This document shows, piece by piece, positions 47,084 through 57,595 of a stretch of 64,000 nucleotides of DNA. The DNA lies in assembly GCA_036346395.1 (NCBI GenBank), contig CM070609.1:26114223-26178222 (forward strand), given 5' to 3'. Source of the stretch: Hsuehochloa calcarea. Lineage: Eukaryota > Streptophyta > Magnoliopsida > Poales > Poaceae. The stretch's first letter is position 1; every line of letters begins with the position of its first letter. The notes beneath the pieces are model-generated. The model worked only from the letters and a program-made list of their open reading frames with translations, was not told where the DNA came from and made no database searches. The position numbers and the translations under genes were made by a program.

Positions 47084-49242
47084 TGTAACACCTCGGTTCA
47101 ATACCGAGTCCGGAATACCACTAAACTACATTGATCGTAACTTCCCAAAAATCCTAAATTTTGGGAAAGCATAATAAAAAAAAGCGGGAGAATACTTTTG
47201 GGCATGTTTATATGTGGGAAATATTATTTGAGCATGTTTTGGAAATTTTCATCAAAAGAAACAAGTAAATTATATGAAAACATCAACTTGTAAGAATTTT
47301 TTTAGAAAATCACAGTGCAGATAAAATCCTAAAAAATTTACACAAATAACCATACTGTGTCAAGAGTCTCCACAAATATTTTCATAAATTTGGGAAACTG
47401 TTTGATAGGTTTAAAAATTTGGCAAAAGCCTCAACCCTTCCTGAAAATTCCAAACTCCATTAGACATTCCCGCTCGCCTTTCGGGCCGAATCCCAGCCGG
47501 CCCATTTCTACGCGCCCACTCCAGCCCACGCTAGAGCCCCCGCTTCCGCACTTGTTGGCATGCCGGGCCCGCTCGTCAGGTGGTACCTTCCACTTCGCGC
47601 GCTAGCGCACCAGAGCGCCCTCGCCTGCTCCGCCGCTCGCCCACAGAATGCGACCAACGCCAACAGTTTCATGCCCCAACTGCTCATGTCACCTCCTCTA
47701 GCCCTCTCCCATGCTAGCTACCCCGTTGACGCATCGTTATCCCACGTGGACGATGAGACCGAAGCCCAGCGTAAGAAACCCGTACGTCACGCTAGTTTCT
47801 CAACACTTCTCTAGTGCCATTCATGGCTGCTTATAAGCTCCTCACCACGTCACGATACCCTTAGCTCGCCATTCTCGCTTCCCACACAAAATCAGAGCAT
47901 CTTGTGCTTTGCTTCGCCGGGGACGATAGCATCATTCTCGACGCCGGTGAGTGTGCCTCACAACTCCGCCGCTCTGGTGAGCTTCCTCGCCCATGACATT
48001 CGCATCATTTTGATCTTCTTGCATCACTCATCCCTCTCCTTTGCTCAATGCAGCCCCGGGAGCCCTGTAGCTTGATCACGTTCTCCTTCATCCCCGACTC
48101 CGGCATGCACCCGATCTGAGCCGATGCATTCCCCCAACTCCAGAAGGTTTGAACCCCCCTCGAGTGCGTCATCATGTGTTCCGACACCCCTTCATCTATT
48201 GCCCTCACTCAACATAGGCAGAATCGCAAAGAACCCGAGCTTTGCCATCATCCTTCTTGGTCATGGCCACTGCCGTCATTTTTATTCTTCCTCAAAGTTC
48301 GGTGAGTCCCTGTCCAATTCCTTGCATCTACACCATCCCTAGGATGTCAGTGAACTAATGCGACGCTCCTTGTAGCACCTCCGTCACTGCGGTGAGCTGT
48401 CACTGTGAGCCTCCTCTGTACTGTCACTATTCACCATCGACGCACTTCCCTAGCCATTCCCCAATGCTAACAAGGACCTTGGTGAGCTTCTAGTAGTCCC
48501 CTAGAGCTTTTGATCGCAATAGATTGGGTGATTAGTTAGTGTAGCACAGACGTCACTGTGGCCTCCCATGGCGCCACCGCGAGAGGCATTGCCGCCACCG
48601 CTCCAGTAACCACTGGTCCCCGAGTCGCTGCCTGTAGCATCGTAGATACTTCCTAGAAAATATGCGCACCATCTTTCACCGTCGATTTTCTCCATGCGCG
48701 AAAGCCATTTCAGACCCAAGAGCCTCCGCCGCTTCTCTCCAGCGTCTACCACCACCCAGTGGAATCGCCGTTGAGAGAGAATCCATTTTGCCTATTCCCC
48801 GAGCTGAGTTGCCGCGCCGTTCGCTGACGGTGAGCTCGCCATGATGCCCGGCTGCACATTCACTGCGCCCCTTCTCTTGTCTCTCTCTGCCAATGGGCCC
48901 ATGCGATTAAAAGTTGATTAGTATTAAGTAATAGAAGTTAAGATTAATAAGTGTATGACGTGTGGGGCCTGTGGAAAAGTTAACAGAAATCTAATTTAAA
49001 ACGTAATTATAATATGTGTCACGGACATGTGGGACCACACACTATTCCCGATTTTAAAAACACGTTTTAAAGCTGAGAGACTAGCATGTGGACCCCAGCA
49101 TTTATATAATTAAAATTAAAAATAGGTTTAATCATTTAGTTAATAAACAATGAGTCTACAATATGTGGGACCACTTCAGTTCAGAGAAAAATACGCTTTC
49201 TCAGTAGGGAAGCGTAAACCCCAGTAGAACTCAGAGGAAAAT
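47084..49242 (+). repeat. Plus-sense gypsy LTR, first part
   Basis: Begins TGTAACACCTCGG at 47084, directly after the carboxypeptidase TGA. An AT-rich part is followed by a C-rich part with short random frames (47460-48850) and another AT-rich part. A solo LTR is inserted at 49243. The sequence continues at 52686. Several frames of 60-85 codons here are not convincing. Confidence 0.6.
49238..49242. repeat. Left target-site duplication (AAAAT) of the solo LTR
   Basis: AAAAT at 49238-49242 matches AAAAT at 52681-52685. Exact 5-bp duplications at both ends of TG...CA sequence show a single insertion event. Confidence 0.85.
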
Positions 49243-49732
49243 TGTAACATCCCAAAGTTCTGTTACCAAAATAAAATAAATAAAGTTATTATTTTATTTG
49301 ATTTTCTGACTATCGAAGAATTTTCTCGATTTACTGTAACCTAAAAAGAGTTTTCACTGTTAAAAGTACAAAAATAATAATAATAATTTAATTTCTTGGT
49401 TTTAATGTCAAAAAGAATGTTTATTAATTTTATTCGATTTTTTGTGATTTTATTGGATTTAAATTGGAAAATAAAATTTTAATTAATTTCTGGTATTTAA
49501 AAAGGGTTTTCCTATTTTCTAGAAAATAAAATCAAAAATAAAAGCCAACTTTCAGTTGGAATTATTTTTATTAAGTTCAAAATAATTCTAGGAATTTTTA
49601 TAAATTTTTCTATAATTTTTGGCATCTTTTTACTATTTTCTAAAGTGCTCTCAATTTGTGGTTAATTTGAATTTCGAAAATTATTTAATAAAAAAAAAAT
49701 CAGAAAATAAAAATTTTGAAAAGTTCCCGGCC

Positions 49733-49782
49733 GGTCACCCATCCAAATATCCAAATACTTCCCAGGGTGCAGCACGCTTAAC
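49733..49782 (-). promoter_or_regulatory. 5S-rRNA-like Pol III promoter, antisense in the LTR
   Basis: On the minus strand GTTAAGCGTGCT (49782-49771) equals the core of the plant 5S rRNA box A, and GGATGGGTGACC (49744-49733) equals box C. The boxes are 26 nt apart, against 18 in 5S rRNA. The excess equals one copy of a duplicated TATTTGGA (roughly 49742-49757). Flanks such as GGGAAC downstream are also 5S-like. T runs on the minus strand about 10-50 nt downstream could act as Pol III terminators. It is too diverged elsewhere to be a working 5S gene. Confidence 0.7.
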
Positions 49783-50649
49783 CCTGAAGTAACTATGGCA
49801 TGAGCTACCAAGTAGCCTTTTCGATTTTGTTGATTAATACTCACCTTCCTTTTATTTATACCCTACTTCCTTCCTTCTTCTTTGTCCAAGCCGAAACGTT
49901 TTCTTCCTCCCTGTTCCATGTCCAGAGAAGCCAACGCCATTGATGTCTTTTGGAGCTTTTCAAAACCCGAGATTTCCTCCACGGTTCTTCCCCAAATTAG
50001 TGGCATTCAACTCCCCTAATCACTCCACCCCCATTCCCGGCCGTTTCCCCCTCATCCGCGTACTAAATCACCGGGAACGGCCATGCCACCCGAAGGACAC
50101 CCGTCCCTTGATCTCCTCCTTCGGTCCACCTCCGCCCCTATAAAAGGGAGCACCTTGTGCCCCTCATCTCCCTCATCCATCCTCTGAAGTCTCCTCCTCC
50201 TCCCTTTCTCCTGTCCGCAATCGACGTTTTTGTCGCGCCGAACGAAGCTCTCTCCGACGACGATTGTGCCGCCTACAGTGGAGCCCTGCCACCATCGAGC
50301 ACATCACCGGCTTCGCCTCGCGACGTTCTACGTCGTGCTCACCTCTCCTTGGCCGGATCATCGCCGGAGCGCCGCCGCCCCGTGTGCCGCCACCACCGTG
50401 CGCCTCCATGGCAACCGGCGCCGCCACCGCCGCCGTCCGCCGTGCCGCCACGCCCTACCTCCTCCCCAAGCTCATGCCATTCCATTTTGGCCATCGGCCA
50501 GTCCCGTCATGCAGCTCCTCACCGGCGCCACGGTCATCTACATACACTGCTCCATCCTTAGTAAACTTCTTTTCTTTCTTTTGCTGTAAGTTCCTGTCAT
50601 TATTTGCTTAAAGAAAAAATTCGTTGAGTACTCATCACTACCGCACGAC

Positions 50650-50711
50650 GGTTCAGTTGGCTAGCCGAGGCTGTCTTGTGGTTCGGTTGCGACAGGTCCT
50701 GGGTTCGAATC
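50650..50711 (+). promoter_or_regulatory. tRNA-like box A/box B segment, sense in the LTR
   Basis: A D-arm-like GGTT(CAGTTGGCT)AGCC lies at 50650-50666. A CTGTC...GACAG stem follows, then a T-arm with GGTTCGAATC (50702-50711), matching the Pol III box B consensus. The acceptor stem does not close and the anticodon loop is too long, so this is a tRNA-derived promoter-like segment, not a tRNA gene. A homologous segment is at 63214-63278. Confidence 0.6.
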
Positions 50712-52680
50712 TTGGCCGCCGCATTTTGTTTTAAGTTTTCATTTCTTTCCTATAGTTTATGACAGCCGGGCCCATGTGCCATACTCTCATTTATATTCCA
50801 ACTAAATATCATTCTCTCACTAGCACGTGGGCCATTGATGTCATACACATACACACATTCATTTGGTCTTCACTGCAAACAATCGAATCAACCATTTCCA
50901 GTGAACAATACAATTTTCGGAATTCATTATTTCATGTGAGAATCAAACTTCCGGAAATTCGTTCTCCTTCATACGAACTCCGATTCCATCGATTCAAATT
51001 TCTATATTCATATAAAGTAGATATCTTTCTTACAGTATTTATTTTATAATTTTTGGATTTTATTTGGATTCCCATTTGAATGTTATTTGAATTTGGATCG
51101 TTTACGCGTATAGATTTCGACGACTTCGGAGAGTCAGATTTCGACGCCGTTTGAGAACATCAATTAACCAAGCAAGGCAAGTTATACCTTTGATCATATT
51201 TGATCCCATTATTTCAAATTATTTAACTTCTGTTTAAAATTATTATTGCATGCTTATTTTTTTATTCAATGTAATTTAAATACCTGTTTTAAATTTATAG
51301 TTATGCCTAAATCCTTTGTATGGCCAATGTTGATATTTGAATCAAATATATTGTCACCCTAGATAAAAACCTAGTTGATACGATAGTATGAACTAGGATC
51401 ATTTGAAAATATTATGTAAAGACATGCTTAGACCAAAAATATTTAGTTTGGGAAATTTTAGCCAAATGATTAACTATTGTTTAAAAGCCTATGACATTGG
51501 TTTGTCATGGAAGATTTTGCAAATGACTTTGAAAAGCAAAAATGAAAAGTTGGTTTGTACTTGGGCGAAATGGATGCTTGGTGGGTGCAGTTTATGCACC
51601 TGCTCAATCCGTAGGTTTGAGGCCCAGGGTTATTTTGAAGTCGCCTAAGTCGCTTAAGGACCGGTCTTGAGCCGCATCTTGCTAAGCCACATCAGACTAC
51701 CACATGTCCTGTATGGGCGGGACTGCTAAATAATTTGTAACATTCCATCGTAGTTGTGCCATTTTGGTGTGTGGGTGTCGGTTAGACAAGATTCCCACAT
51801 GGCGCAAGAGGGCTTGAATCCGTGGTGGTTAGCCCAATGGAAGCGAAACCTTAGCGAGGCAAGGCTACGATGGGATGGCGATTGTAAAAGCCTTGACACG
51901 TGCTCTAGACCGCTACCTAAGGTAGTGAGCGGTGGGATCGACGGATGCCAAACAAACTAGAGAATTCATGTCTTGTGGATAAAGTTGTACAACCTCTGCA
52001 GAGTGTAAAACTATTCGAATAGCCGTGTCCACGGTCATGGACATGCTGGCAAAGCCACTCAAAGTTAGACTTTGATTTTGTTTTAAAAATGATTTTTGCA
52101 AATGATTTGAGGATGGTTAATCCTTGTGGTAAAATTGGGCGGTTAGCCATGTGATAGGAGGGTATCCATCACCATGTTTCATATGGAGGTTATCCTACTA
52201 TAAACTTGAGAATTTATTAAAATGAATTCTAGTTATAGAATAACTGATTTGGAACTTAGTATAAATATTTAAAGAAAATATTACTTTATGCAAATTCAAC
52301 CAATAAACCTTCCTTTGATATATCCATGCATGCATTAACTCTGTTACTGGGTGTAACTTGCGAGCACGGTAGTTGTGCTCACCCTTGCTTCATGCAAATA
52401 AATTTCAGAGGAGAAGGATTTCGGATCTCAACGACTAGGCCGCTACCCCAGTCGATTGCCTGTGGCAGATCAGCTGGACTCCACTACTTCTTCGTCTTCC
52501 GCTGTGTTTGTTTTATTGCTGGCTTGTAAGCCTTTCTTGTAATCAACTCTGATATTTATTAATTAAGTTGTGCGATTTATGGATGTTACCATATCTGTTT
52601 ACTGTTTGAACTAGCTACTGATCATGGGACTAGTTCAGAAATGCACAGAGGATTCTGGGGTGTTACTCCCGGGTCCGACA

Positions 52681-53174
52681 AAAATATGCTTTTGCTGTTG
52701 GAAAGCGTAAAGCTCAGAAAATACGTTTTCGACGTCACCTCTTTTTAATTTCTGGAATTTTCAAACCGAAGTAAATCAAAACGTTAATAACTTTTGCATA
52801 TGAACTCCAAATTAAATGAATCTTTTTTATAAATTCATATGAAATCATACTTTACCTGAATATGTAAAAAGAATTAGATTTTTTGTTTAAATAATTGTTC
52901 TATATTTAATTTGCTTCCGGCTCTTTTGATTAGACGCCGATTGTTCGAGCGAAATTTACAACGATCATCCATCCTCTTATTTAGAGCAACCAAAGCAAGG
53001 CAAGCACCTCATTTGACCATGTTTATCCTACTATTTTAATTTTTATACTTCTTTTTGCAAAATCTATTATGCATGCACGTATGTTTGCTTAAAATTGCCA
53101 TATTTGGGGATAAATTCCTTGAAATATGGATATCCTTATTGTTGCAGTCATTAAGGTATGGTTTAGACTATGAA
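52681..53174 (+). repeat. Right duplication and resumed outer LTR
   Basis: AAAAT (52681-52685) is the right target duplication. From 52686 the text continues the older plus-sense LTR, shown by AAGCGTAAAGCTCAG matching AAGCGTAAACCCCAG on the left side (49211-49225). It runs to the next insertion at 53175. AT-rich, no gene. Confidence 0.65.
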
Positions 53175-56100
53175 TGTCGGACCTGAATTTTGTAATCCAG
53201 AATCTTCTGTGAAAGCACCGTGCTACTCTCTGGATCAATAGGTAGCGCTCACAGGATACATTGCTGAATCATCTCATACATAGTGCAGAATGAACCATAC
53301 ATGATATTACAAACATGTTCAAATAGACCGCTTTGGGTCGAGTTTACAAAAGGGGTCGTACAGGCCAGATGAGTTCATTACATAAAATGTAGAAACGGTA
53401 GCGAAAGCAAAAGGGTAGAGCTCGTTTCCTCACAGGCAAGCGACTGGGGTAGCTCGTGTACAACCGATATTAACCAAGAACTTGAAGAATATTGGTTGTA
53501 CGCAAGCACCGGCGGAGCCGGCTAGACTGGGGCGAGACCTAGACTAGGAAACTAATATACTCTCATCATTGCCTTGTCCATCCACACCTTGATCCCCGTA
53601 GTTGGTGTAATCTCCATGATATGCGGGCTCTGAGGGTTTGGGGAGTGAGCGAGGATGAGCACAACTTCCGTGCTCGTGAGCCAACACAACATATGCAATA
53701 ATATATATGCAAGGTTTAACAAGGATGGCTCGGGTTCTTTTATTTGCTCAAAGCAATATTTTTAATTACAATAGTTAGAAAGTCCTATCACTTAGCATTT
53801 TAACTAAATCACATTTTCTTAAAAAGAATATTGGTACAATATTAATAACAACAGATGTTACCTTCACCTTGTGCTTATTTTTTATTATGGTTACATCCAC
53901 CTAAAATCAACACTGGGTAAGACTACCCAGGAAAGATCCAAAACAAGGGCTAGGTGAGCCCGACATATTATTCATCCCACCCACGAAGCTATATAAATAG
54001 AACTAACTCCTGTAAGTTCCCATGCCTGCCCTTGACCGTGGGCACGGCTGTTTGAAAAGTTTATTACTCTGTAGAGGTTATACATCTTTACCCATAAGAG
54101 ATAATCATCCTGATATGTACACACATTTTCTTAGACATGTGAATCAAGGAAAGATTACCACAAGGCCTTTACAATGTATCTCTCAGTATTTGTTACACCC
54201 GCTGAGGTTTCAACTGAGAAAGATTACGCTCCCACACCTGCATCAACCCTTACCCAGACCCCCTCTTGCGCCTTCTTAACGACTTTTGTCGTGCACCCCG
54301 ACCCATCGCCACGAAGGCTTATGGCATCGTGAGTCATCTACCTGGTGCAACTCATACTAACGGTTAGAAATTATTTAGCCAGGTCAACACCATTATAGAC
54401 TTGTAGTTGTACTGTTTTACATTGGGAAGTCATCACAGTATTAAGTACTTAAAGTTATCTGGGCGGTTCATTCCACGTGCCAACCACATACCACATACCT
54501 TGGGCTACATTAGTACCCAACAACATACCCTCCAATATACCATCTGCCCAGATGGGGTGTTAGCAAGTTTTTAGGGTTTTGAGAAGGATAAACCAAATTA
54601 TCTCAACCAATTTCAGTCATTTCCCCCAATGACTGCCCAAAACAAATTTTCATGTTTAAAGGATGATGATTGGAGTATTTAATACCCCGGTATTTAAGCA
54701 AGACTAGCATGACGCTTAAGTACAACTACAACTAGTAGGTTACCACATAATTACTAGGGTGACAAGGATTAGTGAATTCAATTATCAAAGGAATGGCATA
54801 ATAATTATTTAATCATCAAGTTGGCATTTAACTACCTTAGAATCATTTTGAAGGGTTAAGGTTAGGCTACGATAGCACAAAAAATAAATTTACCGCGCAA
54901 CCAAGGAACCTCCGCTAGTAATAGATCACGAGAATACCACTAGACGAGCCGACTCGTAGCGAAAGTAGAGTTGATGTAGCAAGTTGATGCAGTCGTAGTT
55001 ATACTCGTTGCGCGTCTTCTTCTCCGAGTCTTGTGATCGTCATGAGTTGCGGATCGTCCTAGTGCTGATGCTTCGCAACAACACCTCTAACGTATCCACA
55101 CGTATGGGGCAGGGATACCACACGCTGGAGTGCTAGCGTCGGCAGCGTGGTATGAGGAAGGTGTGGTTGTTAGGGTTTCGGGAGTTCTTCAAAAGATCAT
55201 CCTCACCCCATGCCACCATCCCTCTATATATACAGGCATCCATGATGGATCTCGTACCTGAGGCCCATTAGGAACTCGTAGCCTACAAGAATTCAGATCA
55301 TCATCCAAATCAAATCCTAGCCCTTTAAGTGTGTGACCATATAGGTTCATGTGTAATCGATTGTGACTCGAAACTCTTTTCGACCACTAGTCGTTAGCAG
55401 TACCTAATAACACATAACGATTCTCAAACACACATAGAATATATCGGACGAATCTTAATGCAATATGATCTACGACCAGTTCCACATCACTAATGACCAG
55501 CTCGTATCTCTATACGATAAGTTCATATTTGGTCTAGATCAATTCATAACTCCTTACGAACAGGTTTCGACCACTTAGTGACCATGTTCGACTAGCCTAC
55601 GACCAGCTCGTATCTCCATACGACTAGTCCGTATCTATCCGAACTGAAAAACCTTCTCGTGTATTCTCTCTTTGCCTTACGATATCTGGTTGAACTCCAG
55701 GTGAGATGTATCATCCATGGACAGTTCAATACTTTCTCGATCAAGTGTCGAAAACTTCATGTGGTTGACAATTCGACCACTAGTGGCATGGCCATGCACT
55801 TTCTTTATCCGACCACAACGAGTGGCCCAGAGATATGTCTCCTGTTATGTTAGGAGGGGTAAATCTCATATCCGACCAGTCACATCCCTCAATAGCATAC
55901 CCGAAAGCTACCTTTATAACTACCCAATTACGAGCAGCATTTGGCAACCCCAAAGATTGCTATTACATATGTAAAAAAAACCATGCTGATCTCAGGTCTA
56001 AGGATTATACATCATCATTACTTGAGACCAACTAATGATACATAGAATCATAACAATCTCAATAGTGTCTCAAGGTGGGTCTTTTTCAACACCATGTTCT

Positions 56101-56403
56101 CTAACATGTGTCCATATTATTAGTTCGATATCTCCATATCCATCACCTGTGAAACATAGTCATTAACCAATACATATGCTGGTCTATTCATATGTGTTCT
56201 CATATGTTTCAAACCAGGGAACGTTTAAGAATAATCATCGTAGAAATATAGAGTTTCACAATCAAGTCACATACTTGATAATAAATATTATTGATATTAT
56301 TTTAGGAATAAGATAACATATTATCCAATGTTACGGACATAATGAAATATAATCATCTTTATGATTACCTCTAAGGCATATTTCCAACAAAAGGATTTTA
56401 CAA
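53175..56403 (-). mobile_element. Minus-sense gypsy solo LTR with a nested copia LTR
   Basis: Starts TGTCGGACCTG at 53175 and appears to end ATTTTACA at 56403, giving TG...CA. ATGAA occurs at 53170-53174 and again at 56404-56408, a likely target duplication. The module lies at about 54020-54100 with CTGTTTGAAAAG. Its promoter-side half has been replaced by the copia LTR at 54849-56389. No primer site adjoins it, so it is solo. Confidence 0.6.
54849..56389 (-). mobile_element. BARE/RIRE1-like copia LTR, minus sense
   Basis: On the minus strand it begins TGTTGGAAATATGCCTTAGA, like BARE/Angela/RIRE1 LTRs. The other end, on the plus strand TGAAGGGTTAAGG near 54849, is the presumed 3' terminus. 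A minus-strand TATATATA lies at 55225-55232. Many CGACCA and CGACTAG motifs occur in 55375-55830. Length 1541 bp fits the RIRE1 type. Flanking 5-mers do not match (CATTT and AAAGG), so one end may be truncated. Confidence 0.65.
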
Positions 56404-57595
56404 TGAATGATATCAAATTGGGCTTTTCGAATGAGAATACCGCATAAATGCTTAGGACGCCTTTAGTCTTTACTAAAATTGGAAAAATAGAGGACATGTT
56501 GAACATGAATTTTGAGATATTTTGAAATGATGGTCCAGAGGGGTTTAACTATGTTATTTTGCATGAAAAATAAAAATAAAAATAAAAAACTTAGTTTGTG
56601 AGGCAAACGAGTTATATTATAATCTGAGGAGTATGAGAGCTGTATCTCACAAGTAGATAGGGGGATCCTCGTCCGGTTCAATTAAGGACCGAACATCAGT
56701 ATATCCGACCTAAGCGTACAACCACATCTGCCGCTATGGGACGGCCTTAGCTAATTAAGTTATCAAAAACTAGCCTTGTACATTGGTAGGCCGTGGTAGT
56801 GCGAGCATGACCATTGTAGGTATGTTTAAAGGGGCTCCCTTCACCGAGGTGTTAGGAACAAATCCTTCTGACACAACGGTGAATGTCTCACTAAGACGAG
56901 GGTGTACCCGGGTGAAGTGAGGGTATTCATTCGTCGGGCTAGTGTAAGGTTAGGACTAGATGATGTAAAGAGTTTGATGCGTGCTCTAGACTGCTTACCA
57001 AAGGTTAGTGAGCGGTGGTATCAACGGATGTCGAACAAACTAGAAAATTAGTGTGCTTTGGGAAAAATTGTACACCTCAGTAGAGTGTAAATCTATTTAA
57101 ATAGTTGTGCTCGCGGTGATGTGCGTGCTAAGTGTAATATTGACGGGTATAGTCTTGGTTTTTACAAAAATTGGTTATTGTTGGAAAATGAGAGAATGGT
57201 TTTTGTTTTGTTATTTGAGTTAAGTGATATGTCTATGGCTAAGAACAAGATGTTGATCGCAACCGAGGTGGGTTGTGATTTATTATTTATCAAGTACTTA
57301 CTTGTTGTCTTTTGTCTATTTAACCGCTCTTTAAATTTTCATTGCAAAGTACTACATATTGATATTGCAAATAAAACTTGCTTAATGCTAAAAATAACTT
57401 GTAGCATAGAGCCTCATCCTTTGTTAGTCATGCATATATATAAATTTTGCAATACACTACAAGTCTTGCAGAGTACGCAATGTACTCAATCTTGCTTAAA
57501 TTGTAGTTCAGACTTAGAGGATGAGCCTATGCCAGACGATGTTTTCTTTGCACCTGGTACCAGAGGGTTCAGTGATGGGTCTTTCTAGGACTTGT
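56404..57595 (+). repeat. Plus-sense gypsy LTR fragment
   Basis: After the ATGAA copy the text is plus-sense LTR, probably continuing the outer LTR interrupted at 53174. The module lies at about 57050-57125 with CTATTTAAATAG at 57093-57104, and a stretch near 56980-57060 parallels 51893-51965. A 155-codon frame (57121-57588) is open, but its sequence is unlike any family I know and it lies wholly inside LTR text. Truncated at about 57595 by the next LTR. Confidence 0.6.

Larger units (their letters stand above)
49243..52680 (+). mobile_element. Solo gypsy LTR, 3438 bp, with target duplications
   Basis: Begins TGTAACATCCC and ends GGGTCCGACA, flanked by AAAAT on both sides. It holds the 5S-like antisense segment (49733-49782), CT-rich text with a splice-like GTAAGT near 50587, the tRNA-like segment (50650-50711) and the palindromic module (51965-52055, CTATTCGAATAG at 52011-52022). 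No internal region remains, consistent with LTR-LTR recombination. Long frames near 50157-50611 are Pro/Arg-rich composition effects. Confidence 0.9.

Noticed and set aside
49733..49782. A working 5S rRNA gene
   Set aside because: Only box A, box C and parts of their flanks match; the rest of the 5S sequence is diverged or missing and spacing is altered.
50157..50611. Frames of 115-134 residues in the solo LTR
   Set aside because: Overlapping Pro/Ser/Arg-rich frames within LTR transcribed-side sequence; no motif.
50650..50711. A working tRNA gene
   Set aside because: No closing acceptor stem and an oversized anticodon loop; only Pol III box-like parts remain.
57121..57588. 155-residue plus-strand frame
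   Set aside because: Lies wholly within LTR text that is noncoding in sister copies; hydrophobic AT-rich composition, no recognisable family.
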